DNA of 45,469 nucleotides from an uncultured Campylobacter sp. (GTDB taxonomy: Bacteria; Campylobacterota; Campylobacteria; Campylobacterales; Campylobacteraceae). Below are positions 1 to 7,905 of the stretch, one piece after another. A program made the translations under genes and the position numbers. The stretch's first letter is position 1, and every line of letters begins with the position of its first letter. The notes below the pieces were generated by a model, which saw only the letters and a list, made by a program, of their open reading frames with translations, was not told where the DNA came from and ran no database searches. Location of the stretch: NCBI RefSeq assembly GCF_937980635.1, contig NZ_CALJPG010000036.1, positions 1 to 45,469 on the forward strand, read 5' to 3'.

Positions 1-1936
1 TTACTTTCTCGCGCAGTCCGTCCCAGTCGCAGCTGCTCTGCTCAAAAAGCCCGCCGCGCTTAACGAGCACTTTGGCGTTTTCGTTCGCTAAATCGATCGG
101 GAAAATTCCTTCGCTCCACTTCGAGCCCGCAAAATCAGGGTATCTGCCCTTTTCTACGGCTAAATTTGAGCTTGCCTTGATCGCGTTAAAGCTCACGTTT
201 TCCATTATCCTATCGATCAGCTCGAAGTGCTCGTAGCTGCCCCACTTCACGCCGCGCTCGGCAAGCATCTGCGCTTCGCCCATTACGCCGAGCCCTATCG
301 CGCGGGTTTTTAGATTGGTGTATTTGACCTTGGCGTGCGGGTAAAAATTTAGATCGATGACGTTATCGAGCATCCTCACGGCGATCGGCATCACGCGAGC
401 TATCTCCTCGCGGCTGTTGATTTTGCTTAAATTTACGCTTGCGAGGTTACAAACTGCCGTCGCGCCCTCGCTGCAGCCCTTTTCTACGATAAAAATTTCT
501 TTGCCGCCCAGCGTGTCTAGCGCGGTGATCTTTTTCGCCTTTTTTACGATGCCCGCGTCGGTTCTTATATCCTCGTTTTCCTCAAACAGCCTCTCGCTGC
601 CGTCGGCAAATACGACCTTAATTTTATAGTGGTTCGGCGCCGTGTTTTGAAAGATCTCCGTGCATAAATTTGAGCTCCTGATTAAGCCTTGATGCGCGTT
701 TGGATTGATGCGGTTGGCGTTATCTTTGAAGCACAAAAAGGGCATGCCCGTCTCAAAATAGCTCGTTAAAATTTTCTTCCAAAGCTCCTTTGCCAGGATG
801 GTGGATTTTGAAATTTTATCGTCGGCCTCGTATTGCTCGTAGCGCGCCTCAAATTCCGCACCATATAGATCGCTCAGATCGCTTACTTCGGCGGGATCGA
901 AGAGCGTCCATTTGCCGCCGCTTTGAAGCCTTTTCATAAACAGATCGTTTATCCACAGCGCGGGGAAAATTTCATGCGCGCGACGCCTCTCTTCGCCCGA
1001 GTTTTTGCGCAGATCTAAAAAGTCGCTCACGTCCATATGCCACGGCTCGATATACACGGCGATAGCGCCCTTGCGCGTGCCCAGCTGATCGACGGCGACG
1101 GCGATGTCGTTCGTGATCTTTAAAAACGGGATGATGCCGCCCGCTGCGTTTTTATGCCCGTCGATACTGCCGCCCATCGCGCGCACCTTGCACCAGTCCC
1201 AGCCGATGCCGCCGCCGAATTTGCTCAGAAGCGCCATCTCTTTGTAACTATCGAAAATTCCTTCAATATTATCGGGCGTGCTTCCCACGTAGCAGCTGCT
1301 TAGCTGATGTCGCGTCGTGCGGGCGTTTGAGAGCGTCGGGGTAGCCAGCATGACTTCAAATTTAGATATAAGATCGTAAAATTTCTTCGCCCAGCTCTGG
1401 CAATCAAGCTCGTTTTGCGCAAGGAACATCGCGATCGCCATAAACATCTGCTGCGGAAGCTCGATCGGCGCGCCGCTTTTATCCTTGATGAGGTAGCGAT
1501 CGTAAAGCGTTTTGATGCCGAGGTAATTAAACTGCAAATCGCGCTGCGGCTGCAAATAAGAATTTAGATCCTCTAGATCGTATTTTTCCTTTAAGCCGAG
1601 CATTATGCGACCCGACGCCTCGCCGCGAGCGAAGTAATCCCCCAGGCTATTGTAGCCGCTAAAGCCCGTTACTTTGTGATACAGATCGTATAAAAATAGC
1701 CGCGCGGCGACGAAGGTCCAGTTCGGGCGGTCCACGTCGATCTTTTCGACTGCGGTTTTGATGAGGGTTTGTTGGATCTCCTCCGTGGTGATCATATCGC
1801 GAAACTGGATCTTTGCGTCCACCTCAAGCTCGCTAAGGCTTACGTTTTCCAGACCCTCCACTGCCTCGCTCGTGTATTTTTTGATCTTACTTACGTCAAG
1901 TTCCTCGGTTCTGCCGTTGCGTTTGATTACTTTCAT
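1..1936 (-). CDS. nrdA: Ribonucleoside-diphosphate reductase, alpha subunit (3' end outside window)
   Basis: Reduces ribonucleoside diphosphates to deoxyribonucleotides (class Ia/Ib type large subunit), in the cytoplasm, with a NrdB radical partner. The translated minus strand starts MKVIKRNGRTEELDVSKI, the ATP-cone type N-terminus, and continues with typical large-subunit segments such as TPTLSNARTTRHQLSSCYVGS, containing the first active-site cysteine, GGGIGWDW and NLCTEI. The frame stays open to base 1, so the C-terminal part, including the last redox cysteines, lies outside the window. The ATG at 1936-1934 follows an AAGGAA-like ribosome binding site. nrdB is not visible. Family assignment is from recognised motifs, not from a search. 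Confidence 0.95.
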   Translation of the reverse strand, partial: MKVIKRNGRTEELDVSKIKKYTSEAVEGLENVSLSELEVDAKIQFRDMITTEEIQQTLIKTAVEKIDVDRPNWTFVAARLFLYDLYHKVTGFSGYNSLGDYFARGEASGRIMLGLKEKYDLEDLNSYLQPQRDLQFNYLGIKTLYDRYLIKDKSGAPIELPQQMFMAIAMFLAQNELDCQSWAKKFYDLISKFEVMLATPTLSNARTTRHQLSSCYVGSTPDNIEGIFDSYKEMALLSKFGGGIGWDWCKVRAMGGSIDGHKNAAGGIIPFLKITNDIAVAVDQLGTRKGAIAVYIEPWHMDVSDFLDLRKNSGEERRRAHEIFPALWINDLFMKRLQSGGKWTLFDPAEVSDLSDLYGAEFEARYEQYEADDKISKSTILAKELWKKILTSYFETGMPFLCFKDNANRINPNAHQGLIRSSNLCTEIFQNTAPNHYKIKVVFADGSERLFEENEDIRTDAGIVKKAKKITALDTLGGKEIFIVEKGCSEGATAVCNLASVNLSKINSREEIARVMPIAVRMLDNVIDLNFYPHAKVKYTNLKTRAIGLGVMGEAQMLAERGVKWGSYEHFELIDRIMENVSFNAIKASSNLAVEKGRYPDFAGSKWSEGIFPIDLANENAKVLVKRGGLFEQSSCDWDGLREKV

Positions 1937-2269
1937 ATCGTTCCTTGAAATTTAAAAATGCAAATTTAGCGTTAGTTTCCCAATATAAAATACGTCGTCA
2001 AAAGAGGTGGCGTAATAAATGCCGCTCATAATCCCGCCGTCTTTTAAATTTACGCTAGCTGCGCTGCAAAATCGCGCATTATAGCCAAAATTGCTTAAGC
2101 CTATCTGTCATTGTAGGTATGAGATTTTGGCTTGTAAGTTTTAAAATTTAACGAAGCGGGCGGAAACAATGCGGTAAAATTCGAGCGGAATTTTATGGTA
2201 GCGGTGCGAAATTATGCAGGTAAAAATTTACGCGAAGCTTTGCGAAATTCTGCGCCGAAAAAGTAGGAA
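1937..2269. other. Intergenic region upstream of nrdA
   Basis: This stretch separates nrdA from the convergently distant DUF945-like gene; both lie on the minus strand. It must hold the nrdA promoter, but I see no convincing -35/-10 pair and no clear NrdR-type box. AAATTT words occur repeatedly. No gene is supported. Confidence 0.4.
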
Positions 2270-2316
2270 ATAAAAAGAGCTTTGCAGGCAGGTTTAAATT
2301 TTACCCGCAAAGCTTT
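2270..2316 (-). terminator. Rho-independent terminator of the DUF945-like gene
   Basis: Inverted arms AGCTTTGC (2278-2285) and GCAAAGCT (2307-2314) flank a loop with TTTAAATTTT. Read on the minus strand the second arm is followed by CTTTTTAT. It lies just after the stop codon at 2322. Confidence 0.7.
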
Positions 2317-2321
2317 AAAAT

Positions 2322-3770
2322 TTAATTGTGCGGTAGTGGGATAGGCTTTCCGTTTAAGATCATAGAGTTGCTTGCCTTATCGAAGCTAAACTCCATCTTA
2401 ACCCCATCTCCATCAGGCTTAAGAAACTGCGAGCCGTAAACTTCCGCCATCGGCGCAAAATCGCGCAAGCTGTCATAAGGCGATAAGAAGTCCGTGATGG
2501 TCGTATTTATCGTAGCTTTGCCATCCAAGCTCATACGCTTAAAAAGCTGCGTCTCGTCGATGTAGCCGCCTACTAGCGCGCTTGCATTAAAAGCAAATTT
2601 CTTGCCGAGGCTATTTTCAAACGAAAAATCATTCACGTTGATTTTCATATCATCTTTTAGCAGCTTCATAAAAAGCTCTTTATTTTCCGCTAATTTTTCG
2701 CCTTCTTGCGGATTTGAGATAACAGACAGATATTTTTCGAAAAGTGCTGCGCTAAAGCTGGTATCGACGCCCAAATGGATGTTTCGCACTAGCACATCGG
2801 CGATTTTTAGGCTTTGGGCTTTATCGCTTTCGTTGAAATTTAAAATTCCATCTTTTACGCGGTAGCTACCTTCTGTGCTCATATCCGTAACTACGACGAA
2901 GCGCTGCTTATCTACAGTTACGACGAGCTCTTTTGTGCTGCCTGCAAAATCTATGTCATTCAAAAAGAGCTTAGTTATATTATCGTCTAGATCTTGGATG
3001 CCGTTTTTAAAGTTTGCCTCATAGATAAGATCCTTCACATCAAGACCCGAATCCTTGCCGTCGTCTATAAAAATTTCACCGATTTTAAAGCCCAAGGCTT
3101 TTATCGTTTTACCGCTCATATCGCTCGTGCCGTTTAGGCTAAGGCCTGCAAGACGTCCCATTCCGCCATCTTCGAGCACATTTATATCGGCTAGCTTTGC
3201 GCTAAATTTAACCTCTGTAGGTCCGTAGTTTAGATGCGTGCTAAGCGGCGCGTCAGTCTTAAACAGCTTCTTGCAAGGTTCTGCGTAATATGGCGTCTTA
3301 ATCGTTAAAATTCCGTCGCTCTCAAATCCATCCGCAGCGTTTTTTACGCTATGCTTGATAGTGTAGTCATAGCGAAAAGCAAAATCTTCCGGGAAAATTT
3401 TAGCAGGATCTGGCTCGTCCGTATCGTTGCTATCTTGCGCGCCTGCTTTTTCCTTTAGCTTGCTAAAGCCTTCAGCAAGGCTTTTTTGTAGTTTCTCTTT
3501 TTTTACTACGCCTTCGATAAAGCCGCTCGAGTTGCTATCTCCCGGATAAAATTTAGCGCTCTTAGTCTCGAAAATTTCGTTTCTAGCGATAAATTCCGCA
3601 ATCTGCTGCTCAATTGCCGCGCTGGCACTCTTGCCGACCGCACCGTCAACCGTTTTGGTTATGCTATCGTTTACACTTTTAGCTACTCCCGTTTTAGCGT
3701 CCTTCGTCGCCACAAAAACGCCCACTATAAGCGCTACGATGACCACTAAAGCCGCGATGATCTTTTTCAT
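2322..3770 (-). CDS. DUF945 (YdgA-like) family exported protein
   Basis: Function unknown. The 482-residue product begins MKKIIAALVVIVALIVGVFV, a short basic stretch followed by one hydrophobic helix that acts as a membrane anchor or uncleaved signal. The rest is soluble, acidic and beta-rich, with repeated phrases on 'LKIADVLVRNIHLGVDTSF' type lines, as in the YdgA/DUF945 periplasmic family of similar length. The frame is open 66 bases further upstream, but AGGAG at 3776-3780 (minus-strand sense) sits five bases before the ATG at 3770, so I chose that start; the ATG directly before it (3773) is too close. It appears monocistronic with its own terminator. The family name is a recognition-level call. 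Confidence 0.7.
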   Translation of the reverse strand: MKKIIAALVVIVALIVGVFVATKDAKTGVAKSVNDSITKTVDGAVGKSASAAIEQQIAEFIARNEIFETKSAKFYPGDSNSSGFIEGVVKKEKLQKSLAEGFSKLKEKAGAQDSNDTDEPDPAKIFPEDFAFRYDYTIKHSVKNAADGFESDGILTIKTPYYAEPCKKLFKTDAPLSTHLNYGPTEVKFSAKLADINVLEDGGMGRLAGLSLNGTSDMSGKTIKALGFKIGEIFIDDGKDSGLDVKDLIYEANFKNGIQDLDDNITKLFLNDIDFAGSTKELVVTVDKQRFVVVTDMSTEGSYRVKDGILNFNESDKAQSLKIADVLVRNIHLGVDTSFSAALFEKYLSVISNPQEGEKLAENKELFMKLLKDDMKINVNDFSFENSLGKKFAFNASALVGGYIDETQLFKRMSLDGKATINTTITDFLSPYDSLRDFAPMAEVYGSQFLKPDGDGVKMEFSFDKASNSMILNGKPIPLPHN

Positions 3771-3870
3771 CATCTCTCCTTTAAATTTAAAATTTATTTG
3801 GGTGCGTATTTTGCCGTAAATTTCTAAAATTTTCAAATTCTAGCTTAGTGTGCTTTAACCTAAAAGAAGT

Positions 3871-3876
3871 TATAAT
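3871..3876 (+). promoter_or_regulatory. -10 box of pyrG-recJ
   Basis: A perfect TATAAT lies 33 bases before the pyrG start. Epsilonproteobacterial sigma-70 promoters often lack a recognisable -35 box, and none is seen here. Confidence 0.55.
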
Positions 3877-3908
3877 CGCGACATTAATATCAAAATTTAG
3901 GAAAACTT

Positions 3909-5540
3909 ATGGCAAAACAAACGAAATATATTTTCGTCACCGGCGGAGTGCTGAGCTCGCTGGGTAAGGGCATTGCGGCGGCGTCGATCGCGACGCTTTT
4001 AAAGCACGCGGGGCTTAAAGTGCGCATCCTAAAGGCGGATCCTTATATCAACGTAGATCCCGGCACCATGAGTCCGCTGGAGCACGGAGAGGTTTTCGTC
4101 ACCGACGACGGCGCGGAGACCGATCTGGATTTGGGGCACTACGAGCGGTTCTTGGATGAAAATTTAAGCCAAGACAACAACTTCACCACGGGCAAAGTTT
4201 ACAGCTCCGTCATCGAAAAGGAGCGCAGAGGCGATTATTTGGGCAAGACGATACAGGTGATCCCTCACATCGTAGGCGAGATCGTACGCCGCATAAAAAA
4301 GGCGGGCGAGGGCAACGACGTGCTGATCGTCGAGATCGGAGGCACCGTGGGCGATATCGAGGGGCTACCGTTTTTAGAGGCGATCCGCGCGATGAGAGTG
4401 GAGCTGGGTAGGGTAAATACGATGAATATCCACCTCACGCTCGTGCCTTTCATCAAGGTAGCGGGCGAGCTCAAAACCAAGCCTACGCAGCATAGCGTAG
4501 GCGAGCTGCGCCGCATCGGTATCAGCCCCGATATGATAATCTGCCGCTCCGAAATGCCGCTAAATCGCGCGCTTAAAGATAAGATCGCGCTAAGCTGCGG
4601 CGTAGATAAAAACTGCGTCATCGAAAGCCCCGATAGCGCGAGCATCTATCAGATTCCGCTTGCGTTTTTGAAGCAGGATATTTTAACGCCGATCGCGGAG
4701 ACTTTAAGCCTAAACAAGCTCGAAGTCGATATGAGCAACTGGGACAGCCTCGTTAAGCGCGTCATCGTGCCTACGAACGAAACCACAATCGCCTTCGTCG
4801 GCAAATATATCGATCTAAAAGAAAGCTACAAATCCCTCACCGAGGGGATCATCCACGCAGGCGCGACGCTTGATACGCGAATAAGCTTAAAGTGGGTAGA
4901 TAGCGAAAAAATTGAAGCAAGCAATGTGGATGAAATTTTCCGCGACGTAAACGGAATTTTGGTCGCAGGAGGCTTTGGCTCGCGCGGGATAGAGGGTAAA
5001 ATTTTAGCCATAAACTACGCACGGGTGCATAAGGTGCCGTTTTTGGGCATCTGCCTGGGGATGCAGCTTGCGATGGTGGAGTTTGCGCGCAATGTTTTAA
5101 AACTGAAAAATGCCAACTCCTCGGAATTTGACCCGCAGACCGAAGATCCGGTAATCTACCTCATCGACAGCTTCATCGACGCAAGCGGCAAAAAGCAGAT
5201 CCGCACGCATAAATCCCCTATGGGCGGCACTATGCGGCTAGGCGGCTATGACTGCGACGTCAAAAAAGGCTCGCTTTTGGGTAAAATTTACGGCGAGCAA
5301 AAAACCATCCGCGAGCGCCACCGTCACCGATACGAAGCCAATCCGAAGTACCGCGCCGAGTTTGAAAAGCACGGTCTTATCGTCTGCGGCGAAAGCGACG
5401 GGCTTATCGAAGCGGTCGAGCTAAAAAACCATCCGTTTTTTCTGGGCGTGCAGTTTCACCCGGAATTTACCAGCCGTCTAGTGCGCCCAAATCCCGCTAT
5501 TTTGGGCTTTATCGAAGCATCTATAAAAAATGCTAGGTAA
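3909..5540 (+). CDS. pyrG: CTP synthase
   Basis: Makes CTP from UTP using ATP and glutamine; cytoplasmic, last step of de novo pyrimidine nucleotide synthesis. The 543-residue length is normal for the family. The synthetase P-loop GGVLSSLGKG is at residues 12-21 and the early ADPYINVDPGTMSPLEHGE block is intact. The glutamine amidotransferase half carries the nucleophile elbow GICLGMQ with Cys382, and the QFHPEF block with His517 and Glu519. The ATG follows TAGGAAAACTT. The recJ start lies inside the end of this gene, so the two are co-transcribed. Confidence 0.98.
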   Translation: MAKQTKYIFVTGGVLSSLGKGIAAASIATLLKHAGLKVRILKADPYINVDPGTMSPLEHGEVFVTDDGAETDLDLGHYERFLDENLSQDNNFTTGKVYSSVIEKERRGDYLGKTIQVIPHIVGEIVRRIKKAGEGNDVLIVEIGGTVGDIEGLPFLEAIRAMRVELGRVNTMNIHLTLVPFIKVAGELKTKPTQHSVGELRRIGISPDMIICRSEMPLNRALKDKIALSCGVDKNCVIESPDSASIYQIPLAFLKQDILTPIAETLSLNKLEVDMSNWDSLVKRVIVPTNETTIAFVGKYIDLKESYKSLTEGIIHAGATLDTRISLKWVDSEKIEASNVDEIFRDVNGILVAGGFGSRGIEGKILAINYARVHKVPFLGICLGMQLAMVEFARNVLKLKNANSSEFDPQTEDPVIYLIDSFIDASGKKQIRTHKSPMGGTMRLGGYDCDVKKGSLLGKIYGEQKTIRERHRHRYEANPKYRAEFEKHGLIVCGESDGLIEAVELKNHPFFLGVQFHPEFTSRLVRPNPAILGFIEASIKNAR

Positions 5541-7110
5541 AAATGAGATAAGGGAAATTCTAAAATCTAGATTTGCGAATGATCGGCATACTAAAATTTC
5601 TGAAATTCCCTTACCCTGCGATCTTAAGGATACCTATAAGGCGGCTTTGCGCATAAAAACTGCCATCGAAGAAAACCAGCGCATAGCCGTAGTCGGCGAT
5701 TACGACGTCGACGGTATCGTAAGCACCGTCATAATGAGCGATTTTTTCAATCAAATAGGAGCGGAGTACGTCATTAAGATTCCTAACCGCTTCACCGACG
5801 GATACGGGCTAAACAGCGAGATTATAGGCGAGCTTGAGGATGTGGATCTCATCATCACCGTAGATAACGGTACCTCCGCGACGGAAGCCGCCGAAATTTG
5901 CGCTCAAAAGGGGATCGATCTCATCATCACCGATCATCACATGCCCCCGCCCGTGCTGCCGAGAGCTTACGCGATAATCAATCCGAAGCAGCCTGACTGC
6001 ACCTTCCCAAATATCGAAATTTGCGGCGCGCAGGTAGCGTGGTATCTCGTAGGCGCGCTAAAAGAAACCCTCGGCGTGAACTACGATATGGCAAGCTCGA
6101 TGGATATCCTCATCATCGCCATAATCGCCGATATGATGGAGCTGCGCGATATGAACCGCGCGCTGCTGCGCTTCGGCATCAAGCGGCTAAATAGCTCAAA
6201 CCGCGCCTGCTTCAAGGCGATTAAGGAGCATTATTTTAAAAAGCACTTCGAATTCGACGATATCAGCTACACGATCGCGCCGCTAATCAATTGCACGGGG
6301 CGGATGGACGATGCGACGATGTCGTATAACTTCCTATGCGCCAAAAATATCAGAGAGGCAAACCACTACCTAGAGACGATAAATTCCATCAACAACTCGC
6401 GCAAAGAGGAGGAGAAAAGCCTCTACGACGAGATCGTAAAAAGCGTCGATCCGAACGACAACGTCATCGTCGTGTGGGGTCCGCAGTGGCACGAAGGGAT
6501 CATCGGCATCGTCGCAAGCCGCCTAAGCAAGACCTACAAAAAGCCCGCGATCGTCTTTAGCGTAAACGACTCACGTGCCAAAGGGAGCGCACGTAGCATC
6601 GGCAAATTTGATATTTTAGAGCTGATCTCCTCGCAAAGCGAAATTTTAACGACCTTCGGCGGACACAAGGGCGCTGCAGGTGTGGGGATCGATCCTGCGC
6701 TACTTCAGGAGTTTAAGCGGCGCGTAAATGAGCGTATCACGCCCAAGGATCTGAGCGATTTTAGCGCGCAAGACGATCTGCTGGGCGAGCTGGACGCGTC
6801 GCAGATAGACTTTGAGCTGCTTGAAATTTTGGAATTTTACGAGCCCTACGGGCAGAAAAATCCGCGCCCGCTCTTTTGTATCAAAGGCGCGCGCGCCCGC
6901 AATATCAGGGAGATCGGCAAGGAGAGCAAGCATATCAAAATGGCGCTTGATAAAAACGGCAGCAGCGTCGAGGCGCTGTTTTTCAACTACGACTTTTTGC
7001 CGCGCGCGGGCGAGCGGGTCGACGTGATCTTTACGATTAGCAAAAACAACTTCCGCGGCACGATCACGCCCGAGCTCATTATCAAGGAGCTAACCCCGAG
7101 CGAAAGCTAA
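5530..7110 (+). CDS. recJ: Single-stranded-DNA-specific exonuclease RecJ
   Basis: A 5'-3' single-strand DNA exonuclease used in recombination and repair. The 526-residue product has the DHH-family motifs: VVGDYDVDGI with Asp57, Asp59 and Asp61, TDHH with Asp135-His136-His137, and the DHHA1 loop GGHKGAAG near residue 378, followed by an OB-like C-terminal part. It starts 11 bases before the end of pyrG in another frame with little Shine-Dalgarno sequence, which suggests translational coupling. All metal-binding residues I can locate are present. Confidence 0.96.
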   Translation: MLGKNEIREILKSRFANDRHTKISEIPLPCDLKDTYKAALRIKTAIEENQRIAVVGDYDVDGIVSTVIMSDFFNQIGAEYVIKIPNRFTDGYGLNSEIIGELEDVDLIITVDNGTSATEAAEICAQKGIDLIITDHHMPPPVLPRAYAIINPKQPDCTFPNIEICGAQVAWYLVGALKETLGVNYDMASSMDILIIAIIADMMELRDMNRALLRFGIKRLNSSNRACFKAIKEHYFKKHFEFDDISYTIAPLINCTGRMDDATMSYNFLCAKNIREANHYLETINSINNSRKEEEKSLYDEIVKSVDPNDNVIVVWGPQWHEGIIGIVASRLSKTYKKPAIVFSVNDSRAKGSARSIGKFDILELISSQSEILTTFGGHKGAAGVGIDPALLQEFKRRVNERITPKDLSDFSAQDDLLGELDASQIDFELLEILEFYEPYGQKNPRPLFCIKGARARNIREIGKESKHIKMALDKNGSSVEALFFNYDFLPRAGERVDVIFTISKNNFRGTITPELIIKELTPSES

Positions 7111-7509
7111 ATTTTAAAATTTTAGACCGCCTTGCCGTGCATTTCGCGCCGGACACGGCCTTTAAATTTAACGCTCGATCTATGAGCTACACGCATTGCG
7201 CACTCGGCGGGTTTGCCCTACTACAGCGTCCATCTGCTCTAATCGCCCGATATGTATTGCACGCCTGGCGCGACTTTAAAATTTAACGCGCGAGCTATGG
7301 ATCTGACTTGCATGGTTTGCAAAACAGACGAAATTTTTGGGCGCGGTAAAAGCAAAATTTAAACGTTTTTGAAATTTTAAAATTTTGCGAGGGCGAGCGG
7401 GAGCGGTCTGAAACAAACAGAACAACCCTACGAATGGAATTTCGGATAAAATTTTATGAAGCGGCGGGCGGGCTAAATTTAAAATTTGACCCGCCCTTAA
7501 GCTTAGAGG
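7111..7509. other. Convergent intergenic region with diverged internal repeat
   Basis: No gene is supported. Two related segments begin with TTTAAATTTAACGCTCGA at 7161 and TTTAAAATTTAACGCGCGA at 7275 and stay alignable for about 40 bases, so the spacer seems to have grown by duplication followed by drift. The right end holds a GC-rich hairpin listed separately. Confidence 0.45.
7466..7496. terminator. Hairpin between convergent recJ and cupin genes
   Basis: Arms GGGCGGG (7466-7472) and CCCGCCC (7490-7496) enclose an AAATTTAAAATTT loop that is itself nearly self-complementary. It lies between convergent genes, where a bidirectional terminator is expected, but neither side shows a T-run. Confidence 0.45.
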
Positions 7510-7839
7510 CTAAAAAACCACTACTAAAAACCACTTAAACGGCACCGGAGCGAAGATCGCGTGCGGCAAGCCCGCAGGCATGACGATGCTTTGTCCCGCT
7601 TTTACGCGGTGCTTCTGCCCGTCGATCGTGAAATCGCCCTCGCCCTCAAGCACGTAAACGAACGCGTCGCCGTCGGATTTGTGCGAGCTGATCTCCTCGC
7701 CGCCGTCGAAGGCAAAAAGCGTCATATTCAGCGCTGGATTTTGCGCGAGGGTGCGCGAAATCACCTTATGAGGGGATACTTCGACTAGCGAAGCAAGTTC
7801 TACGACCTTAGCGGCGTCGATATTTTTGATGTGTTGCAT
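7510..7839 (-). CDS. Small cupin-domain protein
   Basis: A single-domain cupin of 109 residues; the substrate is unknown. Cupin motif 1 is seen around HKSDGDAFVYVLEGEGDF and motif 2 around GQSIVMPAGLPHAI, giving His and Glu residues that could hold a metal. An AAGGAG-like site (CTCCTT at 7843-7848 on the plus strand) precedes the ATG. The gene stands alone, convergent with recJ and just downstream of the nnrS-like gene on the same strand with a short gap, so it may be read from that operon. Confidence 0.85.
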   Translation of the reverse strand: MQHIKNIDAAKVVELASLVEVSPHKVISRTLAQNPALNMTLFAFDGGEEISSHKSDGDAFVYVLEGEGDFTIDGQKHRVKAGQSIVMPAGLPHAIFAPVPFKWFLVVVF

Positions 7840-7905
7840 AAGTTCTCCTTGAAATGAAATTTGATCGATTTTAGCTAAAATTTGGCAAGCTCGCTTTGAT
7901 GATTA